Part shown: one piece after another, positions 1-8,065 of the stretch
Layout: every line of letters begins with the position of its first letter
Numbering within the stretch: position 1 is the first letter of the stretch
Origin: an uncultured Blautia sp.
GTDB taxonomy: Bacteria > Bacillota > Clostridia > Lachnospirales > Lachnospiraceae
Assembly (NCBI GenBank): GCA_934373235.1
Contig: CAKROW010000030.1
Coordinates: 1 to 29,439, forward strand
Length of the DNA stretch: 29,439 bases
Direction: 5' to 3'
Notes under the pieces: generated by a model
Databases searched by the model: none
Seen by the model: only the letters and a program-made list of their open reading frames with translations
What the model was told of the DNA's origin: nothing
Position numbers and translations under genes: made by a program

Positions 1-132
1 GGTAGTACCCTTTGCACAGTTAATAATATACCCGGATTTTGTGGTGATTCTGTGACGTCAATCTGAAAAAAGTATGAACAAAAAAGAAAGAATCACTTAA
101 TTCTTAATATTTCTTAAGGTTTTTGTATAAGG

Positions 133-161
133 TTGAAGTGGGTTTTTGCCACTGATATACT
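133..161 (+). promoter_or_regulatory. Putative sigma-A promoter of the phospholipid operon
   Basis: TTGAAG at 133-138 and TATACT at 156-161 are separated by 17 bases, close to the housekeeping consensus. Transcription would start near 168, leaving a leader of about 30 bases before the PAP2 gene. A second TATACT at 168-173 could be an alternative -10. The first 130 bases of the window are AT-rich and hold no gene I can support; a 21-codon open frame from base 1 to a TGA at 64-66 could be the tail of an upstream gene, but it is too short to judge. Confidence 0.5.
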
Positions 162-172
162 TAACTTATACT

Positions 173-195
173 ACTAATGATTAGTGAGGACTAAT
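173..195 (+). promoter_or_regulatory. Inverted repeats bracketing the ribosome binding site of the first operon gene
   Basis: ACTAAT (173-178), ATTAGT (180-185) and ACTAAT (190-195) follow one another. The middle copy is the reverse complement of both outer copies. The 3' pair encloses GAGG (186-189), the likely Shine-Dalgarno core for the ATG at 200, so in RNA the GAGG would sit in a tetraloop. In DNA, the 5' pair is a 13-bp palindrome suitable for a dimeric regulator. No function is proven. Confidence 0.4.
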
Positions 196-199
196 AAAT

Positions 200-901
200 A
201 TGAAAGCCTTTATAAGATGGATAACAGGGATAATTCCAGCTTATGGAATTTTCCCTGTTATTTTTTCATTTGTATTTAACTGTCTTGTCTATTCCGGCTC
301 AAGGCTTATTGCCGGAGGCTGGCATCACTATAATATAGAGAGCAGCCTGGACCGGGGGATTCCTTTTATCCCACAGTTTCTTCTGGTATATTTTGGATGC
401 TATATTTTCTGGGGTGTGAATTATATCATGGCAGCCAGACAGGAAAGGGAACAGGTTTACCGTTTTTTTACCGCGGATTTCCTATCCAGATGTGTGTGTC
501 TGGTGATCTTTCTTGCATTTCCCACTACTAACACGAGACCTGTGATCGAAGGAAACGGATTCTGGAACCAGGCGGCTCTGTGGCTTTATTCCATTGATGA
601 TGCGGATAATCTTTTTCCGTCCATCCACTGTCTGGTAAGCTGGTTTTCCTATCTGGCAGTCAGGGGGCAGGAGAAGATCCCCGGATGGTACAAAAATGTT
701 TCGTGGATCATTGCAGTGCTGGTATTTATCTCCACTCTGGTGACTAAGCAGCATGTACTGGTGGATGTGGCCGGAGGGATCGCACTGGCACAGATCTGTT
801 TCATGATCGGACAGAGGACTTCTCTTTATAAGATATATCAGAAGATCGGCAGCAGGATCGAACAGGGAATATTAAAGGCAGGAGAAGGTGGAGATGAATG
901 A
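200..901 (+). CDS. PAP2-superfamily membrane phosphatase/phosphotransferase
   Basis: A 233-residue multi-pass membrane protein of the PAP2 (type 2 phosphatidic acid phosphatase) superfamily, nearest to the PAP2_3/inositolphosphotransferase-like branch. Visible active-site elements are the FPSIH motif around residues 139-143 and TKQHVLVD around 182-189, with His185 as expected nucleophile and Asp189 supporting it. The first Arg-containing motif of classical PAP2 enzymes is not clear. It probably acts on phosphatidate or another lipid phosphate at the membrane; the exact substrate cannot be read from sequence. The start is supported by GAGGA at 186-190. It is the first gene of a four-gene set with phosphatidylserine synthase and decarboxylase, and its stop overlaps the next start as ATGA, so translational coupling is likely. 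This context favours a role in glycerophospholipid turnover or remodelling. Confidence 0.8.
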   Translation: MKAFIRWITGIIPAYGIFPVIFSFVFNCLVYSGSRLIAGGWHHYNIESSLDRGIPFIPQFLLVYFGCYIFWGVNYIMAARQEREQVYRFFTADFLSRCVCLVIFLAFPTTNTRPVIEGNGFWNQAALWLYSIDDADNLFPSIHCLVSWFSYLAVRGQEKIPGWYKNVSWIIAVLVFISTLVTKQHVLVDVAGGIALAQICFMIGQRTSLYKIYQKIGSRIEQGILKAGEGGDE

Positions 902-1941
902 AAAACAAAAAGAAAGTCATATTTAACACAATATTTCTGATCCTTGTATTCGGTCTTACTATTTATGGGGTATTCCACGGAGAGGATATTTCTTCCATGA
1001 TGGATGCGATCCGGGAGTGCAAGAAGCTATGGCTTGTTCCCGGAGTTGCCCTGGTAGCGTTTTTTATCTGGGGGGAATCCATTATCATCTGGTATATGAT
1101 GCGCTCCAACGGCATCCACCTGAAAAAAAGGACCTGTTTCCTTTTTTCATCTGCAGGATTCTTTTTTAGCTGTATCACCCCTTCTGCCAGCGGTGGGCAG
1201 CCCATGCAGATATACTACATGAAAAAAGAAAAGATATCCATTCCGGTTTCCACCGTGATCCTGATGATCGTTACCATAACCTATAAACTGGTACTTGTGG
1301 TGATCGGCATTGGAATTGCCGTTTTCGGGAGAGGGTTTATTCACAGATATCTTACCGGGATCCTGCCTGTATTTTACCTGGGACTGGCACTGAATATATT
1401 CTGTGTGACATTTATGACTGTACTGGTATTTCATCCCCTGCTTGCAAGGGAGATCCTGAAAAAGGGAATGAGGATCCTTGAACATTTTCACATCATGAAG
1501 AAAAAGAAGAGCCGGCTGGACAAACTGGAAGCTTCTATGGATAAATATCAGAATACTGCGGCATATCTGAAGAATAATCCGCTGGTGATCGTTATAGTAA
1601 TTGGAATCACTTTTGTCCAGAGGATGGCATTGTTTGCTGTGACATGGTTTGTATACAGGGCTTTCGGGCTTCATGGAACAGGATTCTGGGATGTTTTGTT
1701 TTTGCAGGCAGTGATCTCGGTTTCCGTGGATATGCTTCCGCTGCCCGGTGGAATGGGAATCAGTGAGACACTTTTTCTTAAGATCTTTGCACCGGTATTT
1801 GGAAGCATACTTCTTCCGGGAATGGTGTTAAGCAGAGGACTCGGCTACTATGGAGAGCTTATGATCAGTGCGTTTTTCACAGTTGTGGCACAACTTACCA
1901 TCGGACATGGGAAAAAGAAAGAAAAGGGGTTATACAAATGA
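898..1941 (+). CDS. YbhN/MprF-type flippase-like integral membrane protein (UPF0104 family)
   Basis: A 347-residue hydrophobic protein with about eight predicted membrane segments, matching the lysylphosphatidylglycerol synthase transmembrane region family (YbhN/AglD/MprF N-terminal domain). The family signature is seen as LPLPGGMGISE near residues 280-290, together with TPSASGGQP near 94-102. It lacks the soluble aminoacyltransferase domain of MprF, so it should not make lysyl-phosphatidylglycerol; stand-alone members are generally thought to move or organise lipids. It begins within the ATGA shared with the upstream PAP2 gene and ends in an ATGA shared with phosphatidylserine synthase. Inference: it helps distribute or flip a lipid intermediate or product of the same operon, though this role is not established for the family. 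Confidence 0.8.
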   Translation: MKNKKKVIFNTIFLILVFGLTIYGVFHGEDISSMMDAIRECKKLWLVPGVALVAFFIWGESIIIWYMMRSNGIHLKKRTCFLFSSAGFFFSCITPSASGGQPMQIYYMKKEKISIPVSTVILMIVTITYKLVLVVIGIGIAVFGRGFIHRYLTGILPVFYLGLALNIFCVTFMTVLVFHPLLAREILKKGMRILEHFHIMKKKKSRLDKLEASMDKYQNTAAYLKNNPLVIVIVIGITFVQRMALFAVTWFVYRAFGLHGTGFWDVLFLQAVISVSVDMLPLPGGMGISETLFLKIFAPVFGSILLPGMVLSRGLGYYGELMISAFFTVVAQLTIGHGKKKEKGLYK

Positions 1942-2618
1942 TAGGATTTTATGATTACACTGTAGTGATGACGTACATAAGCGTGATATCATCTCTTACA
2001 GGCATTTACTTTGCAATGACAGACAAAATTTCCCTGGCGGTTATGTGCCTTGCGTTTTCGGGTCTGTGCGATATGTTTGACGGAAAGATCGCAAGAACCA
2101 AGAAAAACCGTACAGAGGATGAGAAATGTTTTGGCATACAGATTGATTCACTTGCGGATATAGTCTGTTTCGGTGTGTTGCCGGCAATACTGGGATTCAA
2201 GCTTGGAATGAACCATATTTACGGTGTGGCGATCCTTATCTTTTATGTGCTTGCAGGCCTGATCCGTCTTGCTTATTTTAATGTAATGGAGCAGAAGAGA
2301 CAGAATGAGACTGCGGAAGCGAGGAAATATTATCAGGGACTTCCTATTACTTCCATGGCAGTGATCCTGCCCCTTCTCTTTGTGATCTCCCTGATATTTC
2401 CGGGGTACAAATGGTTTGTGGCACTTCTCCATATAGCCATGCTGGCAGTAGGCCTTCTTTTTATCATGGATTTCCGGTTCCGCAAGCCTTCCAACAGGGA
2501 ACTGGTGATCATTGTGGCTGTTGTAGCCGTGGCAGTGCTGATGGTACTGTTTTACAGAGAAGGCTGGTGGAGCTATTACGTTATGTATAAAAGCGGAAAG
2601 GGAGCTGGAGCAGTATGA
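1938..2618 (+). CDS. pssA: CDP-diacylglycerol-serine O-phosphatidyltransferase
   Basis: A 226-residue CDP-alcohol phosphatidyltransferase that transfers serine to CDP-diacylglycerol to make phosphatidylserine in the membrane. The family motif DxxDGxxAR(x)nGxxxDxxxD is complete: Asp45, Asp48-Gly49, Ala52-Arg53, Gly66, Asp70 and Asp74; these Asp residues bind the metal and CDP group. Several hydrophobic segments follow, to about residue 205. Serine specificity, rather than glycerol phosphate or inositol, is inferred mainly from the phosphatidylserine decarboxylase encoded immediately downstream with a 4-base ATGA overlap. Length fits the short Bacillus-type PssA rather than the unrelated E. coli enzyme. 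Confidence 0.92.
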   Translation: MIGFYDYTVVMTYISVISSLTGIYFAMTDKISLAVMCLAFSGLCDMFDGKIARTKKNRTEDEKCFGIQIDSLADIVCFGVLPAILGFKLGMNHIYGVAILIFYVLAGLIRLAYFNVMEQKRQNETAEARKYYQGLPITSMAVILPLLFVISLIFPGYKWFVALLHIAMLAVGLLFIMDFRFRKPSNRELVIIVAVVAVAVLMVLFYREGWWSYYVMYKSGKGAGAV

Positions 2619-3481
2619 TACGTACAGCAGACAGAAAAGGAAATATTACAGAGGAGGATACTTTCCAGAACAGACTTCTGGAGAGTATCTATGGAAGTGT
2701 GGCCGGACGACTTATGATCCGGCCTTTTGTCACACCGGGATTTTCCAGGACCATGGGAGCAGTTCTGGATTCCGGTTTCTCTGCTTTTGCAGTGAAGCCG
2801 TTCATTCGTATGAACCATCTGGATATGACAGATTATGAGGAACGCAGGTACAGATCATATAATGATTTTTTTACCAGGAAGATACGGGAGGGTGCCAGGG
2901 AGATCGATATGGAGCCCGGACATTTTGTAAGTCCCTGTGACTGCAGGGCCAGTGTGTATCCGGCATATGCATCCGGCAGGTTTAAGATCAAGAATACCAG
3001 TTATACTTTAAGGGAGCTTCTGCACAGCCGATCCCTGGGGGAAAGATTTGAGGGCGGCAGTGTGTGGATCTTAAGACTCTGTGTTCAGGATTACCACAGA
3101 TATATCTATCCGGATTGGGCCAGAGAATCAAAAAGAGTACGGATAAAAGGCTGTCTTCACACGGTAAATCCTGCTGCCAATGATGTGTATCCCATTTATA
3201 AAGAAAACAGCCGGGAGTTTTCCCTTCTGAAAACCGAGAATTTTGGCACGGTGCTTATGATGGAGGTTGGTGCCCTGATGGTTGGAAAGATCGAGAACCG
3301 CCCCAGAAGACCTTATGTGTTCAGAGGAGATGAGAAGGGGAATTTTGCATTTGGCGGATCTACCATAGTTCTGCTTACAGAAGAGGGGGCAGTGGATCCG
3401 GATGAAGATATCCTTAAAAATTCTGCCGGAGGTATTGAGACCCGTGTACGCATGGGCGAAAAGATCGGAACAAAAAAATAG
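2615..3481 (+). CDS. psd: Phosphatidylserine decarboxylase proenzyme
   Basis: A 288-residue pyruvoyl-dependent enzyme that converts phosphatidylserine to phosphatidylethanolamine. Self-cleavage should occur in the FGGST motif, before Ser249, which becomes the pyruvoyl group of the short alpha chain. The other members of the catalytic set are visible as Asp109 in SPCDCR and His161 in DYHRY. The family motif is more often LGST, so GGST is a small variation within the range seen in Clostridia-type Psd proteins. It is the last gene of the coupled operon, overlapping pssA by ATGA. Together with pssA it gives the cell a complete route from CDP-diacylglycerol to phosphatidylethanolamine. Confidence 0.93.
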   Translation: MIRTADRKGNITEEDTFQNRLLESIYGSVAGRLMIRPFVTPGFSRTMGAVLDSGFSAFAVKPFIRMNHLDMTDYEERRYRSYNDFFTRKIREGAREIDMEPGHFVSPCDCRASVYPAYASGRFKIKNTSYTLRELLHSRSLGERFEGGSVWILRLCVQDYHRYIYPDWARESKRVRIKGCLHTVNPAANDVYPIYKENSREFSLLKTENFGTVLMMEVGALMVGKIENRPRRPYVFRGDEKGNFAFGGSTIVLLTEEGAVDPDEDILKNSAGGIETRVRMGEKIGTKK

Positions 3482-3593
3482 CTTTCCGTTCACAAAAGGA
3501 ACATAATCCTGTGTTATATTACCATATAGGAGATACCCCCGGAGAGAGGGATATATGGATTTCGGATAACGAAAGAAACGGAGGAATACAAGA

Positions 3594-4274
3594 ATGGACA
3601 CATTGAAAATCCTGGTTGTGGATGATGAGAGCAGAATGAGGAAGCTGGTAAAGGATTTCCTTACAAAGAAGAATTTTCAGGTGCTTGAAGCCGGTAACGG
3701 TGAGGAGGCCATGGACATATTTTATAAAGAGAAAGATATCGCTCTTCTGATCCTGGATGTGATGATGCCGAAGATGGATGGCTGGGAAGTATGCAGGGAG
3801 ATCCGCAAGAATTCCAAGGTACCGATCATCATGCTTACAGCGAGAGGCGATGAGAGAGATGAGCTTCTTGGATTTGAGCTGGGTGTTGATGAGTATATCT
3901 CCAAACCTTTCAGTCCCAAGATCCTTGTTGCGAGAGTGGAAGCAATCTTAAGGAGAACCGGCCAGAACAGTCCGGATGAAGTATTAAGTGCCGGAGGTAT
4001 TGTGATCGACAAGGCGGCACATCAGGCAAGTGTGGATGGCAGTCCCATGGAACTGAGCTTTAAGGAATTTGAGCTTCTTACCTACTTCCTGGAGAACGAG
4101 GGCATTGCCCTTTCCAGAGAAAAGATCCTGAATTCTGTATGGAATTATGATTATTTCGGAGATGCCAGAACCATTGATACCCATGTAAAGAAGCTGAGAA
4201 GCAAGATGGGTGAAAAGGGAGACTATATCAAGACAGTGTGGGGTATGGGATATAAGTTTGAGGTAGATGAGTGA
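3594..4274 (+). CDS. OmpR/PhoB-family response regulator
   Basis: A 226-residue two-domain regulator. The receiver domain (about 1-120) has the acidic pair Asp10-Asp11, phosphoacceptor Asp55 in LILDVMMP, Thr82 and Lys104 in SKPF. The C-terminal winged-helix DNA-binding domain runs from about residue 128 and ends with the typical GMGYKFE. The start follows GGAGG at about 3581-3585. It is followed directly by its partner kinase, with the stop codon TGA overlapping the kinase ATG as TGATG. The 112-base gap after psd has no convincing terminator, so partial read-through from the phospholipid operon is possible. Target genes cannot be told from sequence. Confidence 0.93.
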   Translation: MDTLKILVVDDESRMRKLVKDFLTKKNFQVLEAGNGEEAMDIFYKEKDIALLILDVMMPKMDGWEVCREIRKNSKVPIIMLTARGDERDELLGFELGVDEYISKPFSPKILVARVEAILRRTGQNSPDEVLSAGGIVIDKAAHQASVDGSPMELSFKEFELLTYFLENEGIALSREKILNSVWNYDYFGDARTIDTHVKKLRSKMGEKGDYIKTVWGMGYKFEVDE

Positions 4275-5803
4275 TGAAAGCCAAAAAAGAGAAAAGGAAG
4301 AAGAAGCCGGTGCGTGTAAGAACCCTGCGCCACCAGATCACCGCGTATTTCACAGGACTTTTGCTTCTCTCTATTCTGACCATCACGGCTATTAACGGAG
4401 TTTTCCTGGAAAAATATTATGTTTCCAGGAAGATCGATGCACTGCAGGATATGCTTACCTCCCTTCAGGAAGCAGACATTGACAACATGATGAACAGTGA
4501 TGACGAGGAAGCGACCAAGAATATCCCCGAAGATATTGAACATGCTAGTGCCCGGAACAATCTTTCCTGGGTGATCATTGACAGCAGCAATACCAAGTGG
4601 CTTTCCTGGGGTGAGAATGAGAAGCAGCTTCAGAGCAAACTGTTCGGATATATCTATGATCTGGATGAGGATGGTGAGAAGAGCCGTATCCTCAAAGAAA
4701 ACAGCGATTATACAGTACAGCAGTGCCATGACCGCTTTGCGGGAATGGATTATGTGGAGTGCTGGGGCATTTTAAATGACAATTACTATTTTATCATCCG
4801 GACTCCGCTGGAGAGTATCAGGGAAAGTGCAGCGATCTCCAACAAGTTCTATTTCATTGTGGGAATTGTCATTATTGTTTTAAGCGGCGTGATCGTTATG
4901 CTGGTAACGAGAAGGATCACAAAACCTATCAGTGAACTGACTATTCTTTCCCAGAAGATGTCAAATCTTGATTTTGAGGCAAAGTATGAGAGCAAAGTCG
5001 GAAATGAGATCGATGTTCTGGGAGAAAATTTCAACCGTATGTCCGAACAGCTTGAAACCACCATCAGTGAGCTGAAGTCTGCAAACAATGAACTGCAGCG
5101 GGATATTGAGGACAAGATCAAGATCGACAAAATGCGTAAGGAATTTCTGGATAACGTATCCCATGAGCTTAAGACCCCCATTGCACTTGTGCAGGGCTAT
5201 GCGGAAGGCCTTAAGGAAAATATTTCCGATGACCCGGAGAGCAGGGAGTTTTACTGTGATGTGATCATGGATGAAGCTTCCAAGATGAACAAGCTTGTAA
5301 AGAACCTTCTCACCCTGAACCAGCTTGAATCCGGCAAGGATGCAGTGGTCATGGAGCGCTTTGACCTGGTATCCCTTATCCGTGGGGTACTGCAGTCCAT
5401 GGATATCATGATCCGGCAGAAAGAAGCAAAAGTGCTTTTTGAGGAAGAGAAGCCGGTATATGTGTGGGCTGATGAGTTCAAGACAGAAGAGGTAGTGACC
5501 AACTATGTAAGCAATGCCCTGAACCATCTGGACGGAGAGTATGAGATCGAGATCCGTATCCATGATGAAGACAACCGGGTGAAGGTGACAGTATTTAATA
5601 CAGGAACTCCTATCCCGGAGGCTGATGTTCCCAATCTCTGGAATAAATTTTACAAGGTGGATAAGGCACGGACAAGGGAGTACGGTGGCAGCGGAATCGG
5701 TCTTTCCATTGTAAAAGCTATCATGGAAAGTATGAACCAGCAGTATGGAATACAGAATTTTGACAATGGCGTAGAGTTCTGGTTCACCCTGGACCGCAAA
5801 TAG
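4274..5803 (+). CDS. Membrane sensor histidine kinase (HAMP-HisKA-HATPase)
   Basis: An inner-membrane sensor kinase of about 509 residues. In numbering from the alternative GTG at 4271, membrane segments lie near residues 25-47 and 193-214, enclosing an extracellular sensor domain of about 145 residues. HAMP follows (about 213-267), then a short coiled coil, HisKA with the phosphorylated His298 in SHELKTP, and an ATPase domain with an N box (VTNYVSNAL), a G1-like FNTGTPIP and GGSGIGL. I prefer the ATG at 4274, which gives a TGATG overlap with the response regulator; GTG at 4271 adds one residue. The sensed signal is unknown. Proximity to phospholipid genes makes an envelope signal plausible, but this is only inference. 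Confidence 0.92.
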   Translation: MKAKKEKRKKKPVRVRTLRHQITAYFTGLLLLSILTITAINGVFLEKYYVSRKIDALQDMLTSLQEADIDNMMNSDDEEATKNIPEDIEHASARNNLSWVIIDSSNTKWLSWGENEKQLQSKLFGYIYDLDEDGEKSRILKENSDYTVQQCHDRFAGMDYVECWGILNDNYYFIIRTPLESIRESAAISNKFYFIVGIVIIVLSGVIVMLVTRRITKPISELTILSQKMSNLDFEAKYESKVGNEIDVLGENFNRMSEQLETTISELKSANNELQRDIEDKIKIDKMRKEFLDNVSHELKTPIALVQGYAEGLKENISDDPESREFYCDVIMDEASKMNKLVKNLLTLNQLESGKDAVVMERFDLVSLIRGVLQSMDIMIRQKEAKVLFEEEKPVYVWADEFKTEEVVTNYVSNALNHLDGEYEIEIRIHDEDNRVKVTVFNTGTPIPEADVPNLWNKFYKVDKARTREYGGSGIGLSIVKAIMESMNQQYGIQNFDNGVEFWFTLDRK

Positions 5804-5805
5804 CA

Positions 5806-5851
5806 AAAAACAGACGGCAGCGGAGAAAAGTCTTTGCAACCGTCTGTTTTT
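5806..5851 (+). terminator. Intrinsic terminator after the two-component operon
   Basis: CAGACGG at 5811-5817 pairs with CCGTCTG at 5840-5846, flanked by an A run on the left and TTTTT on the right, giving a stem that the flanking A-U pairs can extend. It closes the kinase gene. The right arm and T run also lie in the spacer of the putative hisH promoter. Confidence 0.85.
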
Positions 5852-5861
5852 GCGTTATACT
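5833..5861 (+). promoter_or_regulatory. Putative hisH-hisF promoter overlapping the preceding terminator
   Basis: TTTGCA (5833-5838), a 17-base spacer and TATACT (5856-5861) resemble a sigma-A promoter. The -35 is in the loop of the upstream terminator hairpin and the spacer is its right arm and T run. The resulting leader to the hisH ATG would be about 105 bases. The -35 match is imperfect. Confidence 0.45.
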
Positions 5862-5880
5862 AGAGCGTGTTTAAAAAATG
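5860..5880 (+). repeat. Half copy of the palindromic element found at 19033-19092
   Basis: CTAGAGCGTGTTTAAAAAA here matches the minus-strand reading of 19092-19074 (CTAGAACGTGTTTGAAAAA) at 17 of 19 positions. The partner arm is missing at this site. It lies in the untranslated leader of hisH. Confidence 0.4.
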
Positions 5881-5972
5881 TAAATCGACAGTAACATATA
5901 CTGTTCTTGCACAATGGATTGGGAAATCAAAAGATAACGAGCCGGTCTGCCGGCAGCAGGAGGAAACAATAT

Positions 5973-6605
5973 ATGATCGGAATTATCGATTACGACGCAG
6001 GCAATATAAAAAGCGTGGAGAAGGCACTGCAGTATCTGGGACAGGAGACTGTTGTTTCCAGAGATCCGGAAGTACTTCTCAAAGCTGACAAAGTGGTTCT
6101 TCCGGGAGTCGGAAGCTTCGGAGATGCCATGGAGAAGCTTCACAATTACGGGCTGATTCCCGTGATCCACAGGATCGTGGACAAGGGAACCCCTTTTCTT
6201 GGAATCTGTCTGGGGCTTCAGCTCCTTTTTGAGAGCAGCGAGGAAACTCCGGGTGCAGAGGGACTTGGAATCCTCAAGGGCAGGATCGTCAAGATCCCGC
6301 CAAGTGAGGGTCTTAAGATTCCACATATGGGATGGAATTCTCTTCACCTTCAGAACAGCGGAAGACTGTTTCAGGGAATTTCCGAGGATGCTTACGTATA
6401 TTTTGTACATTCCTATTATCTTCAGGCAGAGGAGCCTGAGATCGTAAAGGCTACAACTCAGTACAGTACCTGTATCCATGCATCTGTGGAGAAAGGCAAT
6501 GTATTTGCCTGCCAGTTCCATCCGGAAAAAAGCAGCAGCGTAGGACTTCAGATCCTTAAGAATTTTGCACAGCTTGAGGATAGATCCGGAAAGGAGGAAG
6601 CATAA
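5973..6605 (+). CDS. hisH: Imidazole glycerol phosphate synthase, glutaminase subunit
   Basis: A 210-residue class I glutamine amidotransferase that feeds ammonia to HisF in histidine synthesis. The catalytic triad is visible: Cys79 in LGICLGLQ, and His183 and Glu185 in FHPEKS; the oxyanion segment PGVGSF is at about 44-49. I start at 5973 (MIGIIDYDAGN), the family N-terminus, because AGGAGGAAA lies just upstream; longer in-frame starts add unrelated sequence. The TAA stop overlaps the hisF ATG as TAATG. No other his biosynthesis gene adjoins it, apart from a histidinol phosphatase 20 kb away, so the pathway is dispersed in this genome. Confidence 0.95.
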   Translation: MIGIIDYDAGNIKSVEKALQYLGQETVVSRDPEVLLKADKVVLPGVGSFGDAMEKLHNYGLIPVIHRIVDKGTPFLGICLGLQLLFESSEETPGAEGLGILKGRIVKIPPSEGLKIPHMGWNSLHLQNSGRLFQGISEDAYVYFVHSYYLQAEEPEIVKATTQYSTCIHASVEKGNVFACQFHPEKSSSVGLQILKNFAQLEDRSGKEEA

Positions 6606-7363
6606 TGTTTACAAAGAGAATCATTCCCTGCCTTGACGTAAATAAGGGACGTGTGGTCAAGGGTGTCAATTTTGTAGATCTTAAAGATGCAGGAGATCCG
6701 GTGGAGATAGCCAGAGCTTACGATGCAGCCGGTGCAGATGAGCTGGTATTTCTTGATATCACAGCTTCCTGCGAACAGCGTGACACTGTGGTGGATATGG
6801 TAAGGGCAGTGGCAGCCAATGTGTTTATCCCTTTTACAGTAGGGGGAGGCATCCGTACAGTGGAAGATTTCCGCAGGCTTTTAAGAGAGGGTGCGGACAA
6901 GATTTCCGTAAACTCCGCAGCTATTGACAGACCGGAGCTTATCAGCGAGGCTGCATATAAGTTCGGAAGCCAGTGCGTGGTAGTTGCCATTGATGCCAAG
7001 AGAAGAGAGGACGGAGGCTGGAACATTTACAAACATGGCGGACGTCTGGACACGGGTATCGATGCTATTGAATGGGCAAAGAAGGTGGAGAGCCTTGGTG
7101 CAGGAGAGATCCTTCTTACCAGCATGGACTGCGACGGAACAAAGGCAGGCTACGATATTGAGCTTACCAGGGCAGTGGCAGATGCAGTTTCCATTCCTGT
7201 GATCGCGTCCGGTGGTGCCGGAACTCTGGAGCATTTTTATGATGCACTGACAGAGGGCGGTGCAGATGCGGCTCTTGCGGCATCTCTGTTCCACTATAAG
7301 GAGCTGGAGATCTGTGAGGTGAAGAACTATCTTGCAGAAAAAGGGATTTCTGTGAGAAGATAG
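6605..7363 (+). CDS. hisF: Imidazole glycerol phosphate synthase, cyclase subunit
   Basis: A 252-residue TIM-barrel enzyme that uses ammonia from HisH to convert PRFAR into imidazole glycerol phosphate and AICAR, joining histidine and purine synthesis. The catalytic residues Asp11 (IPCLDVNKGRVVKG) and Asp130 (VVAIDAKR) and the phosphate-binding loops TVGGGI (78-83) and ASGGAGT near the C-terminus are all present. Length is standard. It is coupled to hisH by a TAATG overlap, as expected for a heterodimer, and is followed after 13 bases by ung. Confidence 0.96.
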   Translation: MFTKRIIPCLDVNKGRVVKGVNFVDLKDAGDPVEIARAYDAAGADELVFLDITASCEQRDTVVDMVRAVAANVFIPFTVGGGIRTVEDFRRLLREGADKISVNSAAIDRPELISEAAYKFGSQCVVVAIDAKRREDGGWNIYKHGGRLDTGIDAIEWAKKVESLGAGEILLTSMDCDGTKAGYDIELTRAVADAVSIPVIASGGAGTLEHFYDALTEGGADAALAASLFHYKELEICEVKNYLAEKGISVRR

Positions 7364-7376
7364 AGAGGTGAGGATG

Positions 7377-8051
7377 ATGGCTCCTATAGCAGGAGACTGG
7401 CAGGAGGCTTTAAAAGGTGAGTTTCACCAGCCCTATTATGCCAAATTATATAAGACTGTAATGGAAGAATATAAGACAAAGAAGATTTTTCCGCCACCGG
7501 AAGATCTTTTTAACGCTTTCCATTTCACACCGTTACATCAGGTGAAGGTGGTGATCTTAGGCCAGGATCCCTATCATAATGACGGACAGGCGCATGGTCT
7601 TTGTTTTTCCGTAAAAAGAGGGGTGGATACACCGCCGTCTCTTGTGAATATTTATCAGGAGCTTCACGATGACCTTGGCTGCTATATCCCAAACAACGGA
7701 TATCTGGAGAAATGGGCAAAACAGGGAGTGCTGCTATTGAACACAGTGCTTACAGTGCGGGCCCATCAGGCCAATTCCCACAGAGGGATCGGCTGGGAGC
7801 AGTTTACAGATGCGGCCATCCGTATCCTGGATGAGCAGGACCGCCCGATGGTATTTCTGCTGTGGGGACGCCCTGCCCAGATGAAAGCCTCCATGCTCCA
7901 CAATCCGAAGCATCTGATCCTGGAGGCACCACATCCAAGCCCCCTTTCTGCCTACAGGGGATTTTTCGGATGCAGGCATTTCAGCAAGGCCAATGAATTT
8001 CTCATTGCCAACGGAGAGACGCCTGTTGACTGGCAGATCGAAAATATTTAA
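7377..8051 (+). CDS. ung: Uracil-DNA glycosylase, family 1
   Basis: A 224-residue base-excision repair enzyme that removes uracil from DNA. The water-activating motif GQDPYH is near residues 62-67, with Asp64 as general base, and the minor-groove intercalation motif HPSPLSAYRGFFGC, with its catalytic His, is near 191-204. AGAGG at 7364-7368 is 8 bases before the ATG at 7377; ATG at 7374 or GTG at 7368 are alternatives that add only one or three residues. It sits just 13 bases after hisF and 14 before a flippase gene, so it is probably transcribed with both despite an unrelated function. Confidence 0.94.
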   Translation: MAPIAGDWQEALKGEFHQPYYAKLYKTVMEEYKTKKIFPPPEDLFNAFHFTPLHQVKVVILGQDPYHNDGQAHGLCFSVKRGVDTPPSLVNIYQELHDDLGCYIPNNGYLEKWAKQGVLLLNTVLTVRAHQANSHRGIGWEQFTDAAIRILDEQDRPMVFLLWGRPAQMKASMLHNPKHLILEAPHPSPLSAYRGFFGCRHFSKANEFLIANGETPVDWQIENI

Positions 8052-8065
8052 AAGGAACAACTAAA

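Noticed and set aside
3482..3593. Promoter for the response regulator gene
   Set aside because: TTCACA at about 3490 and TATATT near 3516 are 20 bases apart, too far for a confident call.
4961..5839. Minus-strand 292-residue open frame
   Set aside because: Antisense shadow of the histidine kinase and extends through its terminator; composition (Cys/His/Leu-rich) is typical of spurious frames.
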